This document shows, in pieces, positions 36,638-45,486 of a stretch of 64,000 nt of DNA. Source of the DNA: Sphingomonas hankookensis. Its GTDB lineage: Bacteria > Pseudomonadota > Alphaproteobacteria > Sphingomonadales > Sphingomonadaceae. The position numbers and the translations under genes are program-made. The notes below the pieces were generated by a model. The model was not told the DNA's origin, searched no databases, and worked only from the letters and a program-made list of their open reading frames with translations. The stretch spans positions 248,001-312,000 of the forward strand of contig NZ_JAKREV010000004.1 in the NCBI RefSeq assembly GCF_022664465.1. Direction: 5' to 3'. How positions within the stretch are numbered: the stretch's first letter is position 1; each line of letters starts with the position of its first letter.

Positions 36638-37996
36638 TTAATTACGCCAGGCGCGGAAATTCTGCACCACCATGTCGCCCGACTTGCCGCTATAGTCGCC
36701 GGGCGCACGCACCGCGACGTCCATCAGCGGGTACCATGTCTCGCCGGGGAAGGGGTTCACCACCTGGTTCACCTCGATCCCGTCGACGAAGGTCGTGATG
36801 AAGTCGGGCTGGATATCGACGGCATAGCGGTGGAAGCCGGTGGTCAGCCCGCTGATCCCGAACAGCGCCTCGGCATCGGCGACGACGCCGGTCATGAAGG
36901 CGCGCTTGCCCGCCTCGCCACCATGGATGGTCGAGGAGATGAACGTGTCGGCCTTCCACCAGCTCTGGTAGTTGAACCCTTCGAACACGTCGATTTCGGG
37001 CGGCCAGCCGCGATCGGTCTTCAGCCAGAACGCCGGCCACGATCCGGCGCGGTCGGGCAGCTTCGCGACCCATTCATACTGGCCGAACGTGACCCGCGCC
37101 GCTTGCAGCTTGCGCCCGTCGAGCATCGCGGCGCTCTGGCGATAGGTCGAACCGTTATAGACGATCGGCGTCGCGAACTGTTCGGTGTGCAGCACCAGCC
37201 CTTCGTCGGTCCAGCGGAACGTCGGGTCGAGGTGGCGGAACGGCGGCAGCGTCGAATCGACGTACAGCCCGGTTTCCTCGTTCGCGAATCGCTCGCGGCC
37301 ATAGGAAAGCGACGTCGCCCATGCATTCGCCGACCCCAGGTCGGACATGGCGAAGCTCGACCGGTCGAGCGAATAGGCGAGCGTCCCCGTCGCAAGGAAC
37401 GACCGTCCGGCCCGGCGGCAATCGGTGATGCTCTCGAACGGCGTCGCCGCAGCGGTCGCGGTGACGCTGGCGGCGTTGTTCGCGCCGGTCGCGCCGTTGA
37501 TCTGGTTGATCTGGAAGGTGAAACTGCGCCCCTCGACATGCCGGACCACCGGAATCTTCACCGTCTGGCGCAGCGGATCGCCCGGGCGGAACACGACCCA
37601 GCGATTGGTCCACTGGAAATCGACGCCGGCACGCGCGGAGCCGTCGACCGTGCCGACGCGCAGGATGACGGTGACCGGGGTCTGGCGATCGAGCACGACG
37701 GGCACGTTGACCACGCCCGATGCCGCGTCATAGCTCGCCGGTTCGACCCGTGCCTCCGCCAGATCGGGAAATGCCATGCCGCGCCGGAAGTCGAACGACC
37801 GCCACGGCATCTCCGCCTGCGGGCAGGGGCCGGTGGCGATCGGTGCGGCGATCGTCGGCGTCGGTGTGGGCGTCGGCGCCGGGGCGACCGGGCTCGGCGC
37901 CGGCGCGGTGACGACCGTACCGCCACCCGACGATCCGGACCCGCCGCAACTGGACAGCAACAGGATCATGAAAATACGCAAATACTTGGATTGCAT
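36638..37996 (-). CDS. GH16 glycoside hydrolase lipoprotein with Calx-beta domain
   Basis: 452 residues. The lipobox ILLLSSC puts the acylated Cys at position 17. A Gly/Ser- and Pro/Thr-rich linker follows (about residues 18-55). Residues about 75-185 form a Calx-beta-like domain (RAGVDFQWTNRWVVFRPGDP). The GH16 domain covers about 240-452 with the EIDVFE catalytic motif (Glu334, Asp336, Glu339) and GSWPAFWLKTDRGWPPE. It is likely tethered to a membrane, facing the periplasm or cell surface, and may remodel the EPS. It is divergent from the small gene at 38116. Confidence 0.92.
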   Translation of the reverse strand: MQSKYLRIFMILLLSSCGGSGSSGGGTVVTAPAPSPVAPAPTPTPTPTIAAPIATGPCPQAEMPWRSFDFRRGMAFPDLAEARVEPASYDAASGVVNVPVVLDRQTPVTVILRVGTVDGSARAGVDFQWTNRWVVFRPGDPLRQTVKIPVVRHVEGRSFTFQINQINGATGANNAASVTATAAATPFESITDCRRAGRSFLATGTLAYSLDRSSFAMSDLGSANAWATSLSYGRERFANEETGLYVDSTLPPFRHLDPTFRWTDEGLVLHTEQFATPIVYNGSTYRQSAAMLDGRKLQAARVTFGQYEWVAKLPDRAGSWPAFWLKTDRGWPPEIDVFEGFNYQSWWKADTFISSTIHGGEAGKRAFMTGVVADAEALFGISGLTTGFHRYAVDIQPDFITTFVDGIEVNQVVNPFPGETWYPLMDVAVRAPGDYSGKSGDMVVQNFRAWRN

Positions 37997-38115
37997 GACA
38001 TTCCACCCAAAGCGCTCTCGACTGCGCAGGATGGAAGCCGTGTAACCGACAGGTGTTAAGGAACGCTTCTCGTGGTAAAGGCCGCGTTGGCTATTCGGAA
38101 TAAGGATGCGTTACA

Positions 38116-38394
38116 TTGTCACTGCTGGTTCTGATGCTGGCCACGATGCTCCAGCAGGACGATGTCCGGGTCCGCACCGTCGAAGTCGCCGGGCAACGCT
38201 ATACCGTATCGGTCGCACGCGATCGCTCGGTCGAGGTGCGCGGGGGCGAGGACGCCGCACCGCGCACCGAACAGGTCACCAGCCTCGCCCGCACCGCGAT
38301 CTACCGCGCGACCGGTTGCGGCGTGACCGACAGTTATTGGCAGCGCAATACGCTGCTCGGCACGCTCGACTGCACCGAACAGCGTATTCCCTGA
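38116..38394 (+). CDS. Small protein of unknown function with N-terminal hydrophobic segment
   Basis: 92 residues from a TTG preceded by AAGGAT; an in-frame ATG at 38134 is an alternative. The first 12 residues are hydrophobic (MSLLVLMLATML), followed by a polar domain with two cysteines (RATGCGVTDSYW and LGTLDCTEQRIP), suggesting a periplasmic, disulphide-bonded protein. I do not recognise the family. It is convergent with the SGNH gene, with only 11 nt between the stops, and divergent from the GH16 lipoprotein gene. Confidence 0.55.
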   Translation: MSLLVLMLATMLQQDDVRVRTVEVAGQRYTVSVARDRSVEVRGGEDAAPRTEQVTSLARTAIYRATGCGVTDSYWQRNTLLGTLDCTEQRIP

Positions 38395-38405
38395 CCCGCT
38401 GAGGG

Positions 38406-39791
38406 CTACAGCCCCTTGCCGACCGCCATGCCGCGCACGCGTAGGGTGGCGTTCAACGGCTGGCCGGTGATCGGCCGTACCGCCAGTTGCAGGAGCATCG
38501 AGGCGCTGTCCGCCGTCCAGCGCGGGGTGCGCAGGATGCCGGCGACCGGTGCCGATGGCCACGGGGTGGTCGCGGTGACGGTCGGGATCTGGAACTGCCG
38601 GACCGTCGTGTTGCTGGTGTTGTGGTAGACGTACAGCGTTACCCCGGCGAGGCCGGTCGACCCGCCATCGACCTCGATCTCGGCACAGGCGCGCAGCACG
38701 TCGCCGATCGCGCACGTCACCGACTGGCGCAGCACCACGACTTCGTTGCTGGCAGTGGCGGTGCCGCCCAGCACGACCTGCTGCCAATCCTTCGACAAGG
38801 GGCCATCGCCATCGTCGGCATAGGACTTCCCGCCGAACGCAGCGCTCGCCACCTTCGAAAAGGTGCCCGTGACGCCATCGGTCAGTGCCGGTGCCGTCCA
38901 GTCCGCAGCCAGCGTGCCCGTAGCGCCGCTGCCCAGCGTGCCGGTCGTGCCCCCGAAATAGGGCTGCAGCGACAGCACCGGGGCGGCATTGGCCCCGGCC
39001 TGCAGCTGACGTTCGGCGGATCCCATCGGCAGCGCGCCGGGCGGCGGGTAGAGCTTGCGCCATTCGCGCGCCAGCACCCGCCCGATCATGTATGCGCCCA
39101 GCGTCGACAGGTGCAGCCCGTCATAGGTGACGCCTGCCGCGCCCTGGCCGAAGCCGCTGGTGAAGTCGCCGAGGATCGCGGTGCAATCGATCACGCGCAC
39201 GCCGCGTTCGGCGTTCAGCCCCAGCAGCCAGCGGTTGACGACCTGCCACGCATCGATCTGCGGCTGGGCCGTGGTATTCTGCAACCGCATGTCGGTCCGT
39301 GCCGCCGATCCATGCGGATAGTCGGTCAGGATCGTCAGGAAGATGCCGGCGGCGGTGATCCGGTCGATCATCGTCGTCAGCGCGGCGATGGACTGCACGG
39401 CGGTCATCGAATTGCGATCGTTCGCGGTCGGCGCACACATCACGATATGCCCCGCACCGCTGGCGATCGCCGCATCGAGGCGCGACAGCATGCCGGGATA
39501 GCCGGCATCGGCGATCGTGCGGTCGCCGTTGAAGCCGTGCGCGCCGCCGGTGTCGAGCACGGCGCGGCCTCCGCTCAGACAGTTCGCCCAGTTGACCGGT
39601 CCGATGATCGAACCGCTGGGCTGCGCCGGCTGGCCGGTGGCCGACGCCGACATGAAGTGATTGGCCGCATGGCTCGGCCCGAACACGCAGATGCGGTTGT
39701 TGCGCGGGGTGGTGAGGTTGCGGTTGCGCAGTTTCGCGGTCAGTGCCCGTTCGCCGATGCCGCCCTGCGCGCCTGAGGAAAATCCTGCCAT
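38406..39791 (-). CDS. SGNH hydrolase with C-terminal beta-rich domain (spike-like)
   Basis: 461 residues. SGNH blocks are visible: block I FGPSHAANH (Ser40), block III APTANDRNS (the Asn) and block V TYDGLHLSTLG (Asp-x-x-His). Residues about 270-461 are Thr/Gly-rich and probably beta-stranded (TGTLGSGATGTLAADWTA), as in phage spike or carbohydrate-binding parts. The N-terminus, MAGFSSGAQGGIGERALTAK, resembles phage structural proteins more than secreted enzymes; no signal peptide is seen. It starts 3 nt after the spike-base gene, with GGAGG upstream. Likely a polysaccharide deacetylase/esterase or GTA-type spike; function inferred. Confidence 0.8.
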   Translation of the reverse strand: MAGFSSGAQGGIGERALTAKLRNRNLTTPRNNRICVFGPSHAANHFMSASATGQPAQPSGSIIGPVNWANCLSGGRAVLDTGGAHGFNGDRTIADAGYPGMLSRLDAAIASGAGHIVMCAPTANDRNSMTAVQSIAALTTMIDRITAAGIFLTILTDYPHGSAARTDMRLQNTTAQPQIDAWQVVNRWLLGLNAERGVRVIDCTAILGDFTSGFGQGAAGVTYDGLHLSTLGAYMIGRVLAREWRKLYPPPGALPMGSAERQLQAGANAAPVLSLQPYFGGTTGTLGSGATGTLAADWTAPALTDGVTGTFSKVASAAFGGKSYADDGDGPLSKDWQQVVLGGTATASNEVVVLRQSVTCAIGDVLRACAEIEVDGGSTGLAGVTLYVYHNTSNTTVRQFQIPTVTATTPWPSAPVAGILRTPRWTADSASMLLQLAVRPITGQPLNATLRVRGMAVGKGL

Positions 39792-39794
39792 GGC

Positions 39795-40061
39795 TCAGGC
39801 CTCCGCGATGATGTCGGTGGCGGTCGTGCCGGTCGCCCGGACATATTGCGCGCGCACGTTGATGTACGAAGCGTCGGGCAGGTTGCGATAGGTCACGTCG
39901 CCGGCGGCGTTCATGCCGCGCAGCGTCACGTCGCCGCCGGTGCCGATGTACAGGCCCTTGGGAATGACCGGCAGGTCGGTCGAGTCCGACGGCGTGACGA
40001 GGTAGGGCGCACGCGACGGTGCGTCGGGGCTGTCTCCGTGGCAGGGGAAGGGATCGGGCAT
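39795..40061 (-). CDS. GTA/phage spike-base protein (RCAP_Rcc01079-like)
   Basis: 88 residues. The family pattern is easily seen: PYLVTPSDSTDLPVIPKGLY, IGTGGDVTLRG, VTYRNLPDASYINVRAQYV and RATGTTATDI. In Rhodobacter capsulatus the homologue (GhsA) forms the base of gene-transfer-agent head spikes that bind capsule polysaccharide. A strong AGGAGGT lies 5 nt from the ATG. No other GTA or phage gene is nearby, so this is an isolated two-gene module with the SGNH hydrolase gene. Its function in this cell is unknown. Confidence 0.82.
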   Translation of the reverse strand: MPDPFPCHGDSPDAPSRAPYLVTPSDSTDLPVIPKGLYIGTGGDVTLRGMNAAGDVTYRNLPDASYINVRAQYVRATGTTATDIIAEA

Positions 40062-40168
40062 GGGAACCTCCTGAACGGCAACGCAGGATCGCGCTGACGT
40101 ATGTTCCACATATGTTCCTGCCTTTCTTGTAGGAAAGTTGTTTTTTCCTGCCGCGATCGACGCTTAGC
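40062..40168. promoter_or_regulatory. AT-rich gap upstream of the spike-base/SGNH pair
   Basis: 107 nt between the acyltransferase stop and the spike-base start. The part near 40110-40150 is AT-rich (TTGTTTTTT, ATATGTTCC) and unlike the rest of the locus. It may hold a promoter for the leftward pair. A small CTTTC-TTGTAG-GAAAG hairpin near 40123-40138 is visible but of unclear meaning. Confidence 0.35.
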
Positions 40169-41269
40169 TCAGCCGGCACGCCTCCCGGCACCGCTGCGTT
40201 GACGGTGCCGCCACTGGTTGATCGGCCGTTCGATCGCGAAATGGAACGCGACCCCCGCGGCGATCGCGGCCAGCGTCGACAGCAGGATCGCCGGCTCGAT
40301 TCGCGTCAGCAGCCCGCGCTCGATCAGCGGCGGATAGACCCGGCCCATCACCACATAGACGATGGTGACGTGCACGAGGTAGATCGAGAAGGACGCGTCG
40401 CCCAGCAGCACCGCGAACCGCCCGACCGGCCCGGTCGGTTCGAACGGCAGCGACACGGTATAGGCGACGATCACCGCTGCCGGCAGACCCCAGTAGAGGC
40501 AGCGCCAGATCGGGGCGATCGCACCGGTCTCATGCAGGTGCGACGCGCCGAACATCACCGCGACCGCGACGGCCACGGCGACGAACGGCATCCGCGGCCG
40601 GCCGCGGCGCTGCAGATACCACCCGATCGCGCACCCGAACAGGAACTCGAACACGATCGGATCGGCCAGGAACCGTCCGATCGCCGATCCATTCCCGATC
40701 ACGATTGCCGCGGCCCAGATGCCGACGATTCCGGCCGTGAGCGGCAACCAGTAGCGCGTCCTGAGCAGCGTCAGTGCCGCGCAGAAGCTCAGATAGAAAT
40801 ACATCTCATACGACAACGTCCACCCGACCCCCAGCAGCGGCTGGACCAGTCCCTCGGCATTGAACCCCGGCACCAGCAGGAAGGATCGCACCACGCGGTC
40901 GAGCGTCAGGTCGCCGGTCGCGCCCTTCAGCAGGGGGCCCGCGATCACGATCAGCGTCGCGATCCAATAGGGCGGATAGACCCGCTCGATCCGGCGGATC
41001 AGGAAGTCGTGCGGCGGCTTGGTACCCCGCACATAGGGTCCGGCGACATAGACCATGATGAAGCCGCTGATGACGAAGAAGATGTCGACGCCGGCCGCCA
41101 GCCCCTCGCGCAGCCACGCCACCGCCAGCGGCGTCGGCGGCAGCGTCGCCATCGGCGCGGTGGCGTGGATGCTGTAGGCGCGCAGGATATGGTGCCACAC
41201 CACCACGATCGCGGCGACCGCGCGCAGGATCTGCAGCGAATGGAACTTCATGGGCTGGGGACTGGTCAT
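40169..41269 (-). CDS. Acyltransferase family 3 membrane protein
   Basis: 366 residues, about 10 hydrophobic segments. The family start is FHSLQILRAVAAIVVVWHHI, followed by GVDIFFVISGFIMVYV and the RRIERVYPPYWI loop, all typical of OafA-like O-acyltransferases. Candidate EPS-modifying acetyltransferase. The start was taken at ATG 41269 (MTSPQPMKF); a second ATG six codons downstream is also possible. Transcribed leftward with the next acyltransferase, from which it is separated by 59 nt. Confidence 0.88.
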   Translation of the reverse strand: MTSPQPMKFHSLQILRAVAAIVVVWHHILRAYSIHATAPMATLPPTPLAVAWLREGLAAGVDIFFVISGFIMVYVAGPYVRGTKPPHDFLIRRIERVYPPYWIATLIVIAGPLLKGATGDLTLDRVVRSFLLVPGFNAEGLVQPLLGVGWTLSYEMYFYLSFCAALTLLRTRYWLPLTAGIVGIWAAAIVIGNGSAIGRFLADPIVFEFLFGCAIGWYLQRRGRPRMPFVAVAVAVAVMFGASHLHETGAIAPIWRCLYWGLPAAVIVAYTVSLPFEPTGPVGRFAVLLGDASFSIYLVHVTIVYVVMGRVYPPLIERGLLTRIEPAILLSTLAAIAAGVAFHFAIERPINQWRHRQRSGAGRRAG

Positions 41270-41328
41270 GCGCTCGTTTCCGGGCAGGGGCCGACCGGCC
41301 TCCGCCACCATGGGATTTCCGGCCGGAG

Positions 41329-42417
41329 TCAATGCATCGCCGCCGGGTCGCGGGCCGGTTCGCGACGCAGCACCAGCAGCGTCAGCACCCGCCGCGCCAG
41401 CGGATCGATCCATGTCGCCGCGACCCAGCAGACGCCGAGCAGCACGATCGTGATCGCGATGCCGCTATACGGTGCCAGCGACACGGCCGGCCGGCCGAGG
41501 ATCGCGCTGGCGATGCGTTCGCTCGGGATGGGGATCTGCAACACGTACAGCGGATAGGAGATCGCGCCAAGGAATGCGTACAACCGCACCCGGGCCGGCT
41601 CCACGCCCAGCGCCAGCAGGCAGATCGCCGGGAACGCGACCAGCGCGGTCAGCAGGTCGAGCGCCGCGCCCATCCGCGGCAGCGCCATCAGCCCGGCGAC
41701 GGCCAGCAGCAGCGTCCAGGCCGGTGGCGCGGGCAATCGCCACCGCTCCGCGCGGTACAGGCGATAGAGGATCACCCCCAGCGGAAACGAAAAGCTGACG
41801 CGCGCCAATCCCATCTCCCAATCGTCCCACCGGAATCCGTGGTCCAGCGACCCGCGCATCGTCGCCAGCACGATCATCGCCACCGCTGCCACGCCGCACA
41901 CGATCGCCAGCTGCGCATTGCGCATCCGGTACCCGACCAGCGCATAGGCCAGGTTGATGACCATTTCCCAGAACAGCGACCATGCCGGAGGATTGAGCGG
42001 ATACAGCTCGCCATGCGTGCTGGGCGTGACATTGGGCAGCATCAGCAACCCCATGCCCGCCAGTGGCAGAAAACTGCCCCAGGTCCAATGCTCGCTGCGT
42101 CCCAGCACCAGCGCGCCGGCGACCATCGCGATCGTCAGCGCAAGGCCCATCAGGTACAGCGGCGCCAGCCGGACGAATCGCAACCCGAAGAACCGCCACG
42201 GCGTCAGCGTCGCGCGCAGCTTGCCCTCATAGGCATGGGCGATCACCATCCCGCTCATCACGAAGAACAGGTCGACCGCCAGATACGACCCGCGCAGCCG
42301 GATTGGGGCGAGGAGCAAGGCATAATGCTGGGTCAGCACCGCCAGCGCAGCGATGCCGCGCAGCCCGTCGAGCGTGTGGAACGTCCGCCGTTTCGCAAAG
42401 TCCGCCGTCGTCGCCAT
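41329..42417 (-). CDS. Acyltransferase family 3 membrane protein
   Basis: 362 residues with about 10 hydrophobic segments. Family motifs: FHTLDGLRGIAALAVLTQHY with the conserved His, AVDLFFVMSGMVIAHAYEGK and the RFVRLAPLYLMGLA loop. Probably an EPS O-acyltransferase (acetyl or succinyl). ATG 42417 was chosen because GGAGG lies 8 nt upstream. It is 40 nt downstream of the glycosyltransferase at 42458 in the same leftward operon. Confidence 0.88.
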   Translation of the reverse strand: MATTADFAKRRTFHTLDGLRGIAALAVLTQHYALLLAPIRLRGSYLAVDLFFVMSGMVIAHAYEGKLRATLTPWRFFGLRFVRLAPLYLMGLALTIAMVAGALVLGRSEHWTWGSFLPLAGMGLLMLPNVTPSTHGELYPLNPPAWSLFWEMVINLAYALVGYRMRNAQLAIVCGVAAVAMIVLATMRGSLDHGFRWDDWEMGLARVSFSFPLGVILYRLYRAERWRLPAPPAWTLLLAVAGLMALPRMGAALDLLTALVAFPAICLLALGVEPARVRLYAFLGAISYPLYVLQIPIPSERIASAILGRPAVSLAPYSGIAITIVLLGVCWVAATWIDPLARRVLTLLVLRREPARDPAAMH

Positions 42418-42457
42418 CGCCACGCCTCCGTCCCTTGATCCACTGCGCGTCGCCGCG

Positions 42458-43399
42458 TCAACTGCGATCGGCATATTCGCGCCAACCATAGCCTGCCAGC
42501 CCGGCGATGCGACCACCCAAACGGATGATCCGCCCGGTCCGCTCGATCCGCGCCAGCCGCGACCGCAGCGACAGCGGCGCCGTCGCCACCGCCGCGCCGG
42601 TCATGAGCAGCGTGCGCGCGACCAGCCAGCCGCGGCGGCCCATGCCGGCATGTTTCCACGCGACCATCGTATCGGTGTTCCCGACCCGCCACATCCGCCG
42701 CCAGATCCATGGCAGCTGCGCGCGGTCGCCGGGCACGATTTCGTGCACGACCGCAGCGGTGGTCCAGCCGAAGCGCAACCCTTGCGCCTTCCACCGGCTG
42801 TACAGGTCGAAATCCTCGCCACCGATCTGGTTGAAGCGCAGGTCGAACCACGGGGCGGGCGTCGCTTCCCAGCAGGCACGGGTCGACAGCGCGTTGGTCA
42901 GGCTGAACAGCATGTCGACCGGGCCGGTGGCATGCGGTTCGGCACGGAACAGCGGAATCGCCGCGTTCCAGTCGGGCGTCTCGCCCTCGAACTCGAACAG
43001 CACCGGGCCGGCAACGATATCGGCATCCTGCGCGAACGCCTCGCGTGTCAGCGTCGCGATCCAGTCGGGATCGACCCATTGATCGTCGTCCAGCATCGCG
43101 ACATGCGTCATCCGCGGGTGCACCAGCGCGCGCGCGACCAGCGCGTTGCGGTTGTGGCACAGGCCCGGTTCGGCGACCGGAAAGGCGTCGATCGGGATCG
43201 GAAACCCCTGTTCGACCAGCGCCTGCGCCGCGGCGATGCCGCCCCGCCCGCGATCGTCATTGTCGGCGATCAGGATCGCCATGTCGGGACGATCGTGCAT
43301 CGCCGCCAGCGACCGGAGCAACTGGACGAGTTGTTCCGGCCGCCGGAACGTCGGGATCGCGACGACGACGAACGGAGGGGCGGCGGGGGCGGCGGCCAT
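42458..43399 (-). CDS. Family 2 glycosyltransferase
   Basis: 313 residues. The GT-A domain begins near residue 10 with FVVVAIPTFRRPEQLVQLLR and has the DxD-type LDDDQWVDPDW. FNQIGGEDFDLYSRWKAQGL is the C-terminal catalytic-type segment. The C-terminus has hydrophobic, basic stretches (WLVARTLLMTGAAVATAPLS). Donor and acceptor unknown. Its ATG overlaps the TAA of the upstream WecG-family gene by one base. Confidence 0.88.
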   Translation of the reverse strand: MAAAPAAPPFVVVAIPTFRRPEQLVQLLRSLAAMHDRPDMAILIADNDDRGRGGIAAAQALVEQGFPIPIDAFPVAEPGLCHNRNALVARALVHPRMTHVAMLDDDQWVDPDWIATLTREAFAQDADIVAGPVLFEFEGETPDWNAAIPLFRAEPHATGPVDMLFSLTNALSTRACWEATPAPWFDLRFNQIGGEDFDLYSRWKAQGLRFGWTTAAVVHEIVPGDRAQLPWIWRRMWRVGNTDTMVAWKHAGMGRRGWLVARTLLMTGAAVATAPLSLRSRLARIERTGRIIRLGGRIAGLAGYGWREYADRS

Positions 43400-44214
43400 T
43401 ACCGCCGGGCGGACTTGCGCTTGGTCAGGCGCAGCTTGGCGAGGTCGATCAGCCCCAGCGCCAGCGAATGCGGGTTGGTCGTCAGATAGCGCCAGCCGAA
43501 CTTGCGCGGCTCGGTCGCCATGCGGTGCAGCCATTCCAGATTGGCGTTCTGCATCCACATCGGCGCGCGCTTATATTCGCCGACGAAATAATTGTAGCAG
43601 CCGCCGCAGGTGACGACCCAGCCGGCCTTGATCGAGTCGCGATGGGTGACGCAGAATTGCTGTTCGCGCGGCTTGCCCATGCCGACCCACAGGACGTCGG
43701 GGCGTACCGCGTTGATATCGGCGATCACCGCCGCCTCGTCCGCCGGACCGAAATAGCCGTTGCGCCGGCCGACGACCTTCAGCCTGGGATAGTTGCGGGC
43801 GAGGAAATCGATGAACGCCGCATTGATCGGCTCGGTCCCACCCAGCACGTAGAAGGTCAGCCCCTCACGCTCGCATGCCGCGGCGAAGTCGGTCATCATG
43901 TCGGTCGTGCTGCTGCGCTCGGCGATCGGCGCGTCGGTGAATCGCGACATCGCGACCCAGATGCCGCCATCGGCATGGATCAGGTCGGCGGCTTCCAGCG
44001 AACGGCGATAGGCGGGGTCGGTGCCCGCCATCGAAATGCCATGGCCGTTGATGTCGAACACCAGCGTCGCGGGCACCGTGTCGTCGGCCTGCGCACGGCG
44101 GCAGTCGGCGATCATCGCATCGACCAGTTCGGCCCGGCCGGCGGTAACGACGGGCAGCCCGGCGATTCGCGTGCGTTCCATCGCCTTCGTATCGTGGCCG
44201 CGATTGTTGGCCAT
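43399..44214 (-). CDS. WecG/TagA/CpsF-family glycosyltransferase
   Basis: 271 residues. Family segments: LVFDINGHGISMA, LIHADGGIWVAMSR, LTFYVLGGTEPINAAF, VVGRRNGYFGPADEAAVI, WVGMGKPREQQF and VTCGGCYNYFVGEYKRAPMW. Members (GumM, TagA, WecG) add a sugar to lipid-linked acceptors, often as an early step after priming. The first gene of the leftward group running to 40169. GGGAGG lies 5 nt from the ATG. Which sugar it adds is unknown. Confidence 0.93.
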   Translation of the reverse strand: MANNRGHDTKAMERTRIAGLPVVTAGRAELVDAMIADCRRAQADDTVPATLVFDINGHGISMAGTDPAYRRSLEAADLIHADGGIWVAMSRFTDAPIAERSSTTDMMTDFAAACEREGLTFYVLGGTEPINAAFIDFLARNYPRLKVVGRRNGYFGPADEAAVIADINAVRPDVLWVGMGKPREQQFCVTHRDSIKAGWVVTCGGCYNYFVGEYKRAPMWMQNANLEWLHRMATEPRKFGWRYLTTNPHSLALGLIDLAKLRLTKRKSARR

Positions 44215-44462
44215 CTGCGCCTCCCATTGGTCGCCCGGCCGTCGCGGCCGGCTGCCCCTTAACCGATAAGGACCATTGCCGGCCATACCCCCATGGCCTA
44301 TTCATTGTGCGCTGCGACAAAATAGCGGTCTGGTGCGGTAAAATGGCGACGAACCCGATGCGGGGGCCATTGACGGGAGCAGGGTAAAGCCTCGAAAGGA
44401 ACAGGACGCGACATGACGGTTGCGCCTGTTACAGGGATCGGCCGAACGCGAAAGGTTTTGGC
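44215..44462. promoter_or_regulatory. Divergent promoter region between the WecG-family gene and a GT2 gene
   Basis: 248 nt without a plausible gene; an ATG at 44413 opens a short reading frame of no evident worth. It should hold promoters for the leftward GT/acyltransferase group and the rightward GT2 gene. No operator recognised. Confidence 0.35.
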
Positions 44463-45413
44463 ATGACACAAGCGCCTTTGTTCTCGGTCATCATTCCCAC
44501 CTATAACCGCGCCGACAAGATCTTGCCGACTCTGGAATCGGTACGCGAACAGACGCTGGGCGATTTCGAATGCCTCGTCGTCGATGACGGATCGCGCGAC
44601 GGTGATGCGCTGGCGGCCGTGGTGGCGGGGTTGGGCGACGACCGGTTCCGGTACATCCGCACGCCGAACCGCGGGGCCAGCGCCGCGCGCAACACCGGGT
44701 TCGACGAAGCGCGTGGCCGCTACGTCGCGCTGCTCGATTCGGACGATCGCTTCCTGCCTGCCAAGCTGGCGCGCAATGCCGCGCTGCTCGAACAACATGG
44801 CGCCGACGCCATGATCTTCTCGCAGATCGCGATGGATCGCGGCATCGGCAGCTACTGGATGAAGCCGCCGCGCGGGCCGGCGCCGGGCGAGCGGATCGAC
44901 GAATATTTCTTTTGCGCGCGCGGCTGGGTTCCCACCTCTACGATGGCGCTGTCGACCGACGTCGCGCGCAAGGTCCGGTTCGACGAAGCGCTGCCATCGT
45001 CGCAGGACACCGATTTCGCGATTCGCTGCGCCAGTGCCGGGATCAGGTTCGTCTATATTCCCGAAGCGCTGGCGATCGGCGACGATATCTTCGATCCGCA
45101 GCGCGTGTCGAAATCGCCGAAATACGAACCGCTGCTGCGCTGGATCGACGACATGCGCCACAACCATGTCTCAGACCGCGCCTATTGGGCGTATCGCGGC
45201 TGGCATTATGCGCGCAGCCTGTCGAAAGTCCGCCGGCTCGATGCCACGCGCGAATATCTGCAATCGGTGCTGCACGGCGCCTATCCGCCGCGGCTGGCGC
45301 TGGTCGTCGGCGCGCAGGTGATGCTGCCGACGACCGCGTATCAGCGCACCGCCGATCTCGTCGCCTATGTGTTCGGCAAGAAGGGCCGGGGCGGCATCGA
45401 CGCGGCGTCATAG
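44463..45413 (+). CDS. Family 2 glycosyltransferase (paralogue of the gene at 34266)
   Basis: 316 residues with the GT-A start FSVIIPTYNRADKILPTLES, LVVDDGSRDGD and the DxD-type YVALLDSDDRFLPAKL. Downstream it has YWMKPPRGPAPGE and DTDFAIRCASAGIRFVYIPE. It aligns along its full length with the GT2 at 34266 (shared KPPR, CxRGxVxTS and YRGxxxWHxAxS-like positions), so the two arose by duplication. Donor unknown. Confidence 0.9.
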   Translation: MTQAPLFSVIIPTYNRADKILPTLESVREQTLGDFECLVVDDGSRDGDALAAVVAGLGDDRFRYIRTPNRGASAARNTGFDEARGRYVALLDSDDRFLPAKLARNAALLEQHGADAMIFSQIAMDRGIGSYWMKPPRGPAPGERIDEYFFCARGWVPTSTMALSTDVARKVRFDEALPSSQDTDFAIRCASAGIRFVYIPEALAIGDDIFDPQRVSKSPKYEPLLRWIDDMRHNHVSDRAYWAYRGWHYARSLSKVRRLDATREYLQSVLHGAYPPRLALVVGAQVMLPTTAYQRTADLVAYVFGKKGRGGIDAAS

Positions 45414-45457
45414 GGCGGGGCGGCCCGCGAGTTTGCCTTTCCGATTATGGTTTTCCA

Positions 45458-45486
45458 CGTCACCCCGGATCAAGTCCGGGGTGACG
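45458..45486. repeat. 29-bp palindromic repeat
   Basis: CGTCACCCCGGA-TCAAG-TCCGGGGTGACG, an almost perfect palindrome. The same 29 bases occur at 53852-53880. Lies between the GT2 gene and the type I secretion operon, about 80 nt after the GT2 stop. Confidence 0.85.
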
